This document shows, in pieces, positions 32,995 to 40,268 of a stretch of DNA of 64,000 nt. Location: contig JAFXNA010000003.1 in the NCBI GenBank assembly GCA_017529865.1, forward strand, positions 42,564 to 106,563, in the 5' to 3' direction. The DNA comes from Bacteroidaceae bacterium (GTDB lineage Bacteria; Bacteroidota; Bacteroidia; Bacteroidales; Bacteroidaceae). Below the pieces are notes generated by a model. It searched no databases, was not told the origin of the DNA, and worked only from the letters and a program-made list of their open reading frames with translations. Every line of letters starts with the position of its first letter. The first letter of the stretch is position 1. The position numbers were made by a program, and so were the translations under genes.

Positions 32995-34554
32995 ATGATA
33001 ATTGACTACTTTAAGGAGCTAATTTTAAATAATTTCGGTCATAATCCGACTTCTCAACAGCAAGAAGTCGTCGAAGCGTTGGCAGAATTTATCTTGCGCG
33101 AAGCATCGACTGACACTTCCCATTCAAAGGCCGATGTTTTCATCCTGCGCGGATATGCCGGAACGGGCAAGACATCGTTGGTTTCCGCTTTGGTCAGGAC
33201 GATGGAACAGCTCGAACGTCGCTGCGTGCTGATGGCTCCTACCGGTCGTGCCGCCAAGGTGTTTTCGCTCTATTCAAGTCATGAAGCATTCACCATCCAT
33301 AAACGCATCTACCGACAGAAAGCCATCGACGACGACACCGTCTTCTCGATGGGTTTCAATGCGATGACGAATGCATTATTCATTGTCGACGAAGCATCGA
33401 TGATTTCCAACGACGCCACCAACACGATCTACGGAACAGGACGCCTGCTCGACGACCTCATCCAGTTCGTCTATTCCGCCCCTGGCTGTCGTCTCATCCT
33501 CATGGGCGACACCGCCCAGCTGCCCCCTGTGGGCGACATCCACAGCCCTGCCCTTCAACCCGAAATCCTTGCCGGCTATGGCCTCAACGTCACCTGCAAG
33601 ACCCTCACACAAGTAGTCCGCCAGCACGACCTCTCAGGCATCCTACAGAATGCAACCAGGCTGAGGGAAATCATAGAACAGACCCCCTCCCCGCTCCCCC
33701 TCTATGGGGAGAGTTATTACCAAAGTGAGTTTACAGCTGATGGTGACCACTCCCCTCACTTACAGGGAGGGGCAAGGGGGAGGGTCCGTTTTACACCCGA
33801 TGTTGTGAACATCCCAGGTTCCGAACTCGTTGAGGAAATCGCCAACTGCTACCACCACTACGGCATCGACGACACCATCGTTGTGTGTCGCTCCAACAAG
33901 CGGGCACACATCTACAACATGGGCATCCGCAACCAAATCCTTGACCGCGAGGAAGAACTCGCCTCAGGCGACCTCATCATGATTGTGAAGAACAACTACT
34001 ATTGGAAAGGCCCCTCTCTTATCTTCCCCAAGGGGAGAAGTTCTGACTCCCCTCCTTTGGAGGGGGCGGGGGAGGTTTCCTTCTCTTTCATCGCCAACGG
34101 CGACATCGCCCAAATCCTTCGTGTTCGCAATGAGCGCGAGCTGTACGGTTTCCGCTTCGCCGACTGCGAACTGCGGTTCCCCGACTACGACGATCTGGAA
34201 CTCACAGCCACCGTCCTGCTCGACACCCTCCACACCGAGGCACCAGCCCTCACGCACGAGCAGAGCGAACAGCTATGGAACCGAGTACTCGAGGACTATG
34301 CCGATATCCCTACAAAAAAGGAACGCATGCGCAAGATGAAAGAAGACCCCTACCTCAACGCCCTGCAAATCAAGTACGCCTATGCCGTCACCTGCCACAA
34401 GGCACAGGGAGGCCAGTGGTCACACGTGTTCATCGACCAAGGCTACGTCACCCCCGACATGATGGGCACCGACTACTACCGATGGCTCTACACCGCCTTC
34501 ACCCGAGCCACCGACAAGGTCTATCTCGTGAATTGGCCGAAAAAAGAAGAGTGA
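32995..34554 (+). CDS. RecD-like superfamily 1 DNA helicase with two repeat-derived insertions
   Basis: The 519-residue ATPase has Walker A GYAGTGKTSL near residue 55, DEAS (Walker B) near 132, GDTAQLPPVGD (motif III) near 172, CRSNKRAH in motif IV and the UvrD-type end AVTCHKAQGGQWSHV with YTAFTRATDKV. It belongs with RecD-like 5'-3' helicases of the single-subunit type seen across Bacteroidetes. Residues about 230-264 and 339-361 are coded by GC-rich palindromic repeats identical in type to intergenic ones, both in frame and without stops. Both fall in variable loops between conserved motifs, so the enzyme is probably functional. Without them the length would be about 460. Confidence 0.88.
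   Translation: MIIDYFKELILNNFGHNPTSQQQEVVEALAEFILREASTDTSHSKADVFILRGYAGTGKTSLVSALVRTMEQLERRCVLMAPTGRAAKVFSLYSSHEAFTIHKRIYRQKAIDDDTVFSMGFNAMTNALFIVDEASMISNDATNTIYGTGRLLDDLIQFVYSAPGCRLILMGDTAQLPPVGDIHSPALQPEILAGYGLNVTCKTLTQVVRQHDLSGILQNATRLREIIEQTPSPLPLYGESYYQSEFTADGDHSPHLQGGARGRVRFTPDVVNIPGSELVEEIANCYHHYGIDDTIVVCRSNKRAHIYNMGIRNQILDREEELASGDLIMIVKNNYYWKGPSLIFPKGRSSDSPPLEGAGEVSFSFIANGDIAQILRVRNERELYGFRFADCELRFPDYDDLELTATVLLDTLHTEAPALTHEQSEQLWNRVLEDYADIPTKKERMRKMKEDPYLNALQIKYAYAVTCHKAQGGQWSHVFIDQGYVTPDMMGTDYYRWLYTAFTRATDKVYLVNWPKKEE
33683..33785. repeat. GC-rich palindromic repeat inside the helicase gene, insertion 1
   Basis: A CCCCCTCCCCGCTCCCCCTC arm and a GGGAGGGGCAAGGGGGAGGG arm flank a middle AT segment. 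Read in frame as TPSPLPLYGESYYQ to HSPHLQGGARGRV. Confidence 0.75.
34009..34077. repeat. GC-rich palindromic repeat inside the helicase gene, insertion 2
   Basis: CCCCTCTCTTATCTTCCCCA / AGGGGAGAAG then CCCCTCCTTTGGAGGGGGCG and GGGGGAGG. Nearly the same as the intergenic copy at 62575-62660. Read in frame as PSLIFPKGRSSDSPPLEGAG. Confidence 0.8.
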
Positions 34555-34555
34555 T

Positions 34556-34600
34556 ACCGATCTTGAGCTCTGCTTCACGAGCATTTACTTTGATTGCCAT
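34556..34600 (-). pseudogene. 5' remnant of an HU-like DNA-binding protein gene
   Basis: On the minus strand an ATG at 34600 reads MAIKVNAREAELKIG, closely resembling the N-terminus of Bacteroidales HU-like proteins. The match then stops as the frame enters the 3' end of the helicase gene and hits a stop soon after. A -7 box is at 34779 with a leader of about 175 nt. The body of the gene has been deleted, or the helicase end was inserted into it. Confidence 0.45.
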
Positions 34601-34711
34601 AGTTAGTTAAGATTTAGTTAGTTAATGATTTGTTAAGTTGTTCAGGAGTTTAGAGTTGTGCGTTCCGGGTTGGCCAATCTCGTTTCGCTCGCCGCCTTAC
34701 GCTCCCGTTTT

Positions 34712-34750
34712 TGTTCCCCTTAAGGGGAAATTTTGTAACCCCTCGGGGCT
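34712..34750. repeat. Second copy of the CCCCTnAGGGG palindrome pair
   Basis: TTCCCCTTAAGGGGAA (34714-34729), AATTTTGTAA-type spacer, then CCCCTCGGGG (34739-34748) and CTGCAA. Layout matches 14771-14807 including the trailing CTGCAA. Confidence 0.65.
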
Positions 34751-34778
34751 GCAAAAAACATGCTTGATTTTCACGGTG

Positions 34779-34786
34779 CAAAGATA
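34779..34786 (-). promoter_or_regulatory. -7 box (TATCTTTG) facing the HU-like remnant
   Basis: TATCTTTG on the minus strand, followed by CACC. It would now produce an RNA antisense to the end of the helicase gene. Confidence 0.4.
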
Positions 34787-34853
34787 CAACATTAGCATAG
34801 CGGTCTACGAATCATTCATTAACTTTTTTACATAAAATAGAAACTATCGAAGC

Positions 34854-35018
34854 GCTGTCACGACTGTCACGACTGTCAATTGTCATTAAGAGTTTTGAAA
34901 CCCGAAAAAGGCTCATAAAAGAATATATTATTAATTAATTAATAATATATTCTTTTATGGTATGAAAAGCCAATCCGAAATCCTTAATGACAGTCATGAC
35001 AATGACAGTGATGACAAC
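34854..35018. other. Iteron-flanked AT-rich palindromic element B
   Basis: A perfect 46-bp palindrome without loop spans 34914-34959 (arms CATAAAAGAATATATTATTA plus ATT). Outside it GGCT/AGCC and the exact pair TGTCATTAAG (34881) / CTTAATGACA (34983) are centred on the same point, 34936.5. Four TGTCA motifs lie on the left and four TGACA on the right at 6-10 bp spacing. Total about 165 bp, the same plan as element A at 13251. Confidence 0.8.
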
Positions 35019-35044
35019 GTTCACTGTACTTCCCTAGAAAAAGT

Positions 35045-35158
35045 TGAATGATTTTTACCTTAACCCTGCCATAGGTTGAATGCTTGTTAGGTATCTTAAT
35101 CCTAATCCCTGGCAGAAGTTGAATAATTCTCTCTTAACCCTTGTTTCTGTTGAACAGG
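35045..35158. repeat. Degenerate GTTGAAT / TTAACCCT repeats
   Basis: GTTGAAT near 35045, 35076 and 35118 and GTTGAAC near 35148, alternating with TTAACCCT or TTAATCCT. Period 30-42 bp. No gene lies in 34601-35303; the stretch holds this repeat, element B, a terminator and gene remnants. Confidence 0.5.
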
Positions 35159-35217
35159 CGCCTCGGAAAGCCGTTCAATCATATTCTGGGTTTGCGGTGC
35201 AAAGGTGTCTTACCCAT

Positions 35218-35243
35218 AGGAGAGCTCCGGCTCTCCTTTTTTG
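35218..35243 (+). terminator. Orphan rightward terminator
   Basis: AGGAGAGC, loop TCCG, GCTCTCCT, then TTTTTG. No rightward gene precedes it within 600 bp, so it probably served a gene now lost. Confidence 0.6.
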
Positions 35244-35250
35244 TGGCTTG

Positions 35251-35283
35251 TTACTTATAATCATATTCCACGATTTTACCGAA
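35251..35283 (-). pseudogene. Remnant of a BspA-like gene 3' end
   Basis: These 33 bases match the last 33 bases of the LRR gene (36213-36245, FGKIVEYDYK and stop) with one mismatch. The frame upstream is broken. It indicates a former second BspA-like gene or a recombination junction here. Confidence 0.6.
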
Positions 35284-35303
35284 CAGAGAGGGAAATCCTG
35301 GTA

Positions 35304-36188
35304 CTATTCCAACACATAAGGAGCAACAAAAGTATTGAGGTCTGAAGTATAATAATTGCCATTGAGATAAAGTGTTCGCCAGCGGAGTTTCATCATTTTC
35401 TCCTTCATCTCTTGGGATAAACCTTCGATAATGCGTGATGTTTCCTCGTCTTGACCTGATGTTCGCACAGTAACATCGCAATCTAACAGACGGCCTTTCT
35501 TATTCAATTTCATATTCTTGGCAATGACAACAAGGCTCTTAACACCTGCTAACTCTGGGTAATCGTTGACGTGTAAGCGAAATTGACGAGGAAAACCTTC
35601 TGGCCATTCCACCTTTCCCAACGAGAAACCACGCTTATGTAACACTTTATTATGATATGAGTGTCTTTCGACAACCTTCCCTTGTTCGATTTTCAAGGTC
35701 TGTTCATTTTTATGAAAACGGGAAAAACCACCATGCACATAAAAGAGGAGCTTGCCTATTCCTGCCCTAATAATGTAGTCGGTAACCCACCTTGCAATAA
35801 TCACATCACCCTCATAATATTTTCCAAACACATGATGCATATCTTCATCGGAAAGACGCTTCTCCACCTCCACATCATTTCTTCCAATGAAGAAAGTAAC
35901 CGTTATACTATCTAGATACAATCGGTCACTCTTAACGCTCCAATAGGCTTTATATCCATCCCAGTTTGCCGTAGATATAGATCTTTCTTTAGGTAATATA
36001 GCCAAGAGATTAGCACGTAACACGGAATCTGCTTTTATAGGTTTTCCCAGCAGCTCCCAACGCTTACCATTAATTACGATGACATCACTTTCCTGTCCTG
36101 TAGCCAATGCACTCATTGCAATACCCAAAACATAAATACACATGACGAAACGCCTCGTCATTCCTTTGTAAATACTCATTGCCTTCAT
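35304..36188 (-). CDS. Exported protein of unknown function
   Basis: The 294-residue product has a long signal sequence (cleavage expected near SALATGQ). The C-terminal part (GRLLDCDVTVRTSGQDEE, then a helix and WRTLYLNGNYY) has the strand-helix-strand outline of TonB-C-like ends, without clear identity. The start at 36188 is chosen because AAAGGAG lies 9 bases upstream, the same leader as for the LRR gene; the ATG at 36206 lies in that leader. It is 24 bp after the LRR gene in a run of four leftward genes. Confidence 0.65.
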   Translation of the reverse strand: MKAMSIYKGMTRRFVMCIYVLGIAMSALATGQESDVIVINGKRWELLGKPIKADSVLRANLLAILPKERSISTANWDGYKAYWSVKSDRLYLDSITVTFFIGRNDVEVEKRLSDEDMHHVFGKYYEGDVIIARWVTDYIIRAGIGKLLFYVHGGFSRFHKNEQTLKIEQGKVVERHSYHNKVLHKRGFSLGKVEWPEGFPRQFRLHVNDYPELAGVKSLVVIAKNMKLNKKGRLLDCDVTVRTSGQDEETSRIIEGLSQEMKEKMMKLRWRTLYLNGNYYTSDLNTFVAPYVLE

Positions 36189-36212
36189 ATCGTTTTCTCC
36201 TTTCATCCTTTG

Positions 36213-38036
36213 TTACTTATAATCATATTCTACGATTTTACCGAATTCTCCCCAAGGAATTTCCTTGTAATCATGTTTGCTGTCTTTCCTCCAGTTGAAC
36301 ATATATTCTTTGTATTGACTACCTGAGCCTTTAGGAACATAAAAGGTGCATTGCCCCTTTTTTATTCCAGAATATAATATGTCGCTGACCTCAGCAGGAT
36401 TCGAAAGTTGCAGATAGATTTCTTTCAGATTATCACAATCTTTGAACAGCCATTGACCGATTCCCACATAGGATTTTGGGAAATAGACGCTTTCCAGATT
36501 TGTGCAGCCATCAAATGCGAAACTTCCGATAGACTCTACGCTTTGGGGAATTGATACACTGCTCAGTTCCCGACAGTACTGAAAAGCATCGTACACAATA
36601 TAGTTAACCGTTTCTGGGATGGTGACAATCTTTATATCTTTTCGGCTGCATATAAGCGTATCAACAGCTCCTGTGTACAAAATGCCATCTATCGATTTGA
36701 AATTGGGATTCTCTTCACATACTGTTATTTGCTTTAGATGTGGACATCCGCTAAATGAAGACGGTCCAATATTAATAGCTTCGTTGTGCATTGATGCCAA
36801 AGATTTCCCTATATTAATCTCTGTGAGGTTTGAACAACGGGATAAAAAACTCCATCCCGCTGATACGACAGAGTCAGGAATCTTAATCTTCATTAGGTTT
36901 TCACACTCCCAAAAAACCTGCTGGCCAATAGTAATAACAGAGTTTGGAATAGATACATCCTTTATCTTCTTACAACCATAAAATGCATAGTCTGCGATAT
37001 ATCTTACGGTATTGGGGATTTCAACGGTTCCTTCTCGCTGCCTGGCACAGAAAAACAGCGTATCGACAGCTTTTGTGTAAAGAACATCCTGTATAGAACA
37101 ATAACTTGGGTTATCTTCTGCAACAATGATATGGGTATTAGGTAATGCATACCGCCCAATAGATGTAACTGAACTGGGAATACGAACACTTGTCAAATGA
37201 GTACAACCATTAAATGCTCGTTTTCCGATAGACTGAAGAACCTCAGGAAATATTACGTCTGTTAGTTCAGAACAATCCTCAAATGCACTCTTTCCAATAG
37301 ACACAACTGACTTACCGATTGTCACGCTTCTTAGTCCTGAAGAACGGTCTGGTAAATTCATGAAAGTTGAATCTCCGATTGCTGTTACAGAGTTCCCAAA
37401 TGTGACATGCTGAAGCTTTGGACAATTATAAAACAGACGCGTGCCAATTGACACGACATTGTCCGGGATAATCACACGCTCTAACTTCTCATTATGAGCA
37501 AACGCCCCACGACCAATTGTTTTAACTGAAGTTCCAATCGTTATATCCGAAAGATTCTGACAGCTACTAAATGCTCCTCGTCCGATGGAAACGACAGAAT
37601 TAGGGATGGATATGGTTTTCAAGGCTATACAAGCTCCGATTGCAGCATCTCCAATTGTATGAAGGGAATGGGGCAGTTCTATTTTTATCAATTTAAAACA
37701 ACGGACAAACGCATAATCGCCCAGTGAGACAACAGACTCAGGAATGCTGACTTTAACCATTTCCTTACAATCCTCAAAGGCATAACTGCCGATTGACGTC
37801 ACTCCATCCTCTATGATTACTTGCTTTATAAGTGGACGATGGTTCTGCCAAGGAACTTTAGATGCTTCGAAATCCTCCATTGACCCCTTGCCACTGATGA
37901 TCAAGACACTATCATCACTCAACTCCCAGCGAACACTTGCGGGATTATCCTTCCCACATGTGCCACATGCGATGGTAGCAGCCAACGAACTAAGCGCAAT
38001 GCAAAACAGCATAAATATAACCAACTTTCTTTTCAT
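36213..38036 (-). CDS. BspA-like exported leucine-rich repeat protein
   Basis: The 607-residue protein has a signal peptide (MKRKLVIFMLFCIALSSLAA) and around 18 TpLRR repeats of about 23 residues with the pattern IPxSVxSIGxxAFxxCxxL. Two short non-repeat insertions (near residues 270 and 420) share SIxxxLYTxAVDTLxxC and split the solenoid. The C-terminus has FYVPKGSGSQYKEY, the usual cap of BspA proteins. Relatives bind fibronectin, fibrinogen or other bacteria. No type IX tail is obvious. The leader has AAAGGAG 8 bases before the ATG, unusual in a phylum that mostly lacks Shine-Dalgarno use. The signal-peptide DNA is nearly shared with the two upstream genes. Confidence 0.9.
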   Translation of the reverse strand: MKRKLVIFMLFCIALSSLAATIACGTCGKDNPASVRWELSDDSVLIISGKGSMEDFEASKVPWQNHRPLIKQVIIEDGVTSIGSYAFEDCKEMVKVSIPESVVSLGDYAFVRCFKLIKIELPHSLHTIGDAAIGACIALKTISIPNSVVSIGRGAFSSCQNLSDITIGTSVKTIGRGAFAHNEKLERVIIPDNVVSIGTRLFYNCPKLQHVTFGNSVTAIGDSTFMNLPDRSSGLRSVTIGKSVVSIGKSAFEDCSELTDVIFPEVLQSIGKRAFNGCTHLTSVRIPSSVTSIGRYALPNTHIIVAEDNPSYCSIQDVLYTKAVDTLFFCARQREGTVEIPNTVRYIADYAFYGCKKIKDVSIPNSVITIGQQVFWECENLMKIKIPDSVVSAGWSFLSRCSNLTEINIGKSLASMHNEAINIGPSSFSGCPHLKQITVCEENPNFKSIDGILYTGAVDTLICSRKDIKIVTIPETVNYIVYDAFQYCRELSSVSIPQSVESIGSFAFDGCTNLESVYFPKSYVGIGQWLFKDCDNLKEIYLQLSNPAEVSDILYSGIKKGQCTFYVPKGSGSQYKEYMFNWRKDSKHDYKEIPWGEFGKIVEYDYK

Positions 38037-38086
38037 ATCGTTTCTCCTTTCATCTTTGTCATTTATTGGTCATCAGCATGAGATTA

Positions 38087-39031
38087 TTAATCACGCCACC
38101 AAGAACTTTTGATGTATTCTATACCACTATTAGTCTGTTTAAACAAGAATACTTTAGAAAGCCCAGTGAACCATAAGTCTGCACTTTGGGGATTAGACAA
38201 TTCGCGACTTGCCACTTGTACCGTTATTGTAAAAAAGTCGTTTTCAATCGAGGAAAAACTGATGACTATTTTCCCTTTCTCATATTTATTTAGATCTTGC
38301 ATTCTCCTGTCTTCATAGGGTTCTCCGGGAATTCCAACTTGTACGCCAGGAATATCTCGAAAATCATATGCATCTTCCCGAAAATCATAAATCGTTGTCA
38401 TCACGATATATTTTTCCTTCTTTGCACCCCGTTCTTTTAAGTACTGCTTGTATTCTTTATATTTAAGGAGATATTTCAAAGCCTGCTTATAGGTAGCAAT
38501 CGGGGCGTGCAATGTGTCCTGCTTAAGATACAGTCCATCTAAGCCATCTGTCTTATAAAAATTATCAAGTTCATATTTAAAATCAGCTCTTTGAACAAAG
38601 AAATCACCAAAAGGATGCCATACCTCGTAATCAACAGCTATCATTCCATTTAGAACAGTTTGACAAACAGGAATGATTGTCATATGAATCGTTTCCCCTT
38701 TCTTAATCTTAACTCCTTTCGACCTCGTCGCTTTATCTCCAATCGTCACAAGTTTATATAAATGTCCCCTGTTTGTTATATAAATATAGTACAACTGCTT
38801 GGTTCCCTTCGTCTCTACTTTCTTTATTTTCTTTACATAAAAATCTGCGGTCACAATAGTGTCATTTTCTGCAGATTGCAACAACTTATCTATAAGAGAA
38901 TCACTTTCTAATTCTACTGGAACATAATAATCTTTACCATTTACATTTTTTGCCATTCCCATACGCAATTCCTGAGCCAACGAACTCATTGCAATATAAA
39001 ACAGCATGAATATAACCAACTTTCTTTTCAT
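38087..39031 (-). CDS. Exported protein of unknown function
   Basis: The 314-residue product begins with a signal peptide almost identical in DNA to that of the LRR gene (MKRKLVIFMLFYIAMSSLAQ). The mature protein is charged, lysine- and tyrosine-rich, with no recognised domain. It lies 50 bp before the LRR gene and 5 bp after the 39037 gene, so the cluster is one transcript from the promoter at 39706. Confidence 0.65.
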   Translation of the reverse strand: MKRKLVIFMLFYIAMSSLAQELRMGMAKNVNGKDYYVPVELESDSLIDKLLQSAENDTIVTADFYVKKIKKVETKGTKQLYYIYITNRGHLYKLVTIGDKATRSKGVKIKKGETIHMTIIPVCQTVLNGMIAVDYEVWHPFGDFFVQRADFKYELDNFYKTDGLDGLYLKQDTLHAPIATYKQALKYLLKYKEYKQYLKERGAKKEKYIVMTTIYDFREDAYDFRDIPGVQVGIPGEPYEDRRMQDLNKYEKGKIVISFSSIENDFFTITVQVASRELSNPQSADLWFTGLSKVFLFKQTNSGIEYIKSSWWRD

Positions 39032-39036
39032 AACAC

Positions 39037-39678
39037 CTATTTATTTACATTAACAGGAATTGAGACAACAATCATTGCTGTAGCTAGCTTGTCCACTTTA
39101 TCCATATCTACATCATGGCACCATGTCAAGAGATAATCGACTTCCTTATATACACCCAATTCAAAAATAATCTCCTTAGGAACCTGTTTTAGTTTCTTTT
39201 TCTTCATTTTTGGCAATACATGGTGAAAACATGACAATTTCTCAGGATGTATGTCGTTCACATAAAGCAAAGATTGAAATGCCTCTTTCGTAATGTTCAA
39301 CATTAATGAATCATAAGGGGCTATTGTTGTAAACGTAAATGCCATTTGTGCAACGTTCACAAGTTTATCCCTGCCTCTTCCCCATAAGCCATTTAAGCAC
39401 CCATTAAATCTTATTACAGGAAGAAGAGGCAATAAAGAAAGTTTATATGTTTTCGCTTTCTTATCATACCTATGCACATACATAGAAGTATAAATATAGC
39501 CATCATAACATTTCTCAAAATAGCCATCAAATAAGAAAATTGTATCTTGGGTATTGTTGTGAAGACAGAACACGTATTCCTCTTGAGTTTCCTCAAGCAG
39601 AGAGAGGCGAATTGAATCATTAGCATGGATTACTATCGCAATACCAAATAGCATAAACAAAGCCAACTTTCTTTTCAT
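39037..39678 (-). CDS. Exported protein of unknown function, first gene of a four-gene run
   Basis: The 213-residue product has the related signal peptide MKRKLALFMLFGIAIVIHAN, then a beta-rich region (EEYVFCLHNNTQDTIFLFDG) of the kind seen in small extracellular beta-sandwich proteins, and a lysine patch (MKKKKLKQ). No family was recognised. It has a full promoter (-33 and -7) upstream and leads the operon that contains the BspA-like protein. Confidence 0.65.
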   Translation of the reverse strand: MKRKLALFMLFGIAIVIHANDSIRLSLLEETQEEYVFCLHNNTQDTIFLFDGYFEKCYDGYIYTSMYVHRYDKKAKTYKLSLLPLLPVIRFNGCLNGLWGRGRDKLVNVAQMAFTFTTIAPYDSLMLNITKEAFQSLLYVNDIHPEKLSCFHHVLPKMKKKKLKQVPKEIIFELGVYKEVDYLLTWCHDVDMDKVDKLATAMIVVSIPVNVNK

Positions 39679-39705
39679 ATCGTTTCATTTTTTAGTATTC
39701 CGCTG

Positions 39706-39737
39706 CAAAGTTAATGGTTTTTCATGTACTGACCAAG
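39706..39737 (-). promoter_or_regulatory. Promoter (TTG, 20 bp, TAACTTTG) of the LRR operon
   Basis: On the minus strand the -7 box TAACTTTG (39706-39713) has CTTGG at the -33 position 20 bp upstream. Predicted start near 39702, 24 nt before the first ATG. Confidence 0.65.
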
Positions 39738-39745
39738 AAAATTAG

Positions 39746-39896
39746 TTTACAAAAAATTTACATTTTCACTTGTTTCAAATAAACAATTTACAAAAAATTT
39801 ACAAATCGGCCTTACAGCACATCATGGCCTTGATTTTCAGAAATCGGAAAAGCTAACTGTTCAAATCGTAAAAACTCGCTTTTCGTACGATTTGAA
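39746..39896. repeat. Direct repeat and palindrome upstream of the LRR operon promoter
   Basis: TTTACAAAAAATTTACA occurs at 39746-39762 and 39787-39803 (41 bp apart, four helical turns). Further upstream a perfect inverted repeat TTCAAATCGTA / TACGATTTGAA spans 39860-39896. These could bind a regulator of the operon. Confidence 0.5.
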
Positions 39897-39922
39897 ACAA
39901 ATTGTATGATATGGACATCAAC

Positions 39923-39951
39923 AAAAAGCAGGACTCACACCCTGCCTTTTT
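39923..39951. terminator. Bidirectional terminator-like hairpin
   Basis: AAAAAGCAGG, loop ACTCACAC, CCTGC-C-TTTTT: T-run on either strand. It shares CAACAAAAAGCAGG with the terminator at 40191. Confidence 0.55.
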
Positions 39952-40002
39952 GCTATATGTGGCTTATACAAGTTCTAAAACTACAAAAAATCAGCCATTT
40001 AT

Positions 40003-40033
40003 TTGTCTATTTCAAAAAAACATATTACCTTTG
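40003..40033 (+). promoter_or_regulatory. Full rightward promoter with no gene after it
   Basis: TTTG (40002-40005), 20 bp, TACCTTTG (40026-40033): a near-consensus Bacteroidetes promoter. Predicted start near 40037. Confidence 0.6.
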
Positions 40034-40035
40034 CA

Positions 40036-40232
40036 CTGCAAAAACAGTCGAATGGTTCGACAATTTTTGCAGTACATGCATTAGTAATTATGATTATCAG
40101 TACGTGGGGGTCATTCCATTCCTGCTGAAAGAATCGAGACTTGGATTCTAAATTGAAGTCAATCATCAAAGATTCTCCTTCGATAGGCCAACAAAAAGCA
40201 GGGCTTCAGCGGAAACTGAGGCCCTGCTTGTC
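40036..40232 (+). ncRNA. Candidate small RNA
   Basis: The promoter at 40003-40033 is followed at once by a strong hairpin (ACTGCAAAAA ... TTTTTGCAGT, 40035-40076 with inner TCGAA/TTCGA). About 190 bp later comes a stable hairpin (GCAGGGC...GCCCTGC). No ORF of note lies between. The final hairpin has its T-run on the other strand, so rightward termination there is uncertain. It could instead be a lost gene's promoter. Confidence 0.3.
40191..40232 (-). terminator. Terminator after the esterase-lipoprotein genes
   Basis: On the minus strand GCAGGGCCTCAG / CTGAAGCCCTGC with one mismatch is followed by TTTTTG. It lies 37 bp after the stop at 40269. Confidence 0.8.
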
Positions 40233-40268
40233 GTTATGGTCGGCAGGATGATTATTCCACATCCAGGG

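Noticed and set aside
40049..40062. tRNA T-loop-like GGTTCGA
   Set aside because: It is the loop side of a simple hairpin; no acceptor, D or anticodon stem can be formed around it.
39902..40084. 60-codon frame in the gap before the LRR operon
   Set aside because: It crosses a terminator hairpin and a promoter and has no sensible product.
40036..40232. 6S RNA
   Set aside because: The stretch begins with a closed hairpin and lacks the long end-to-end stem with a central bubble.
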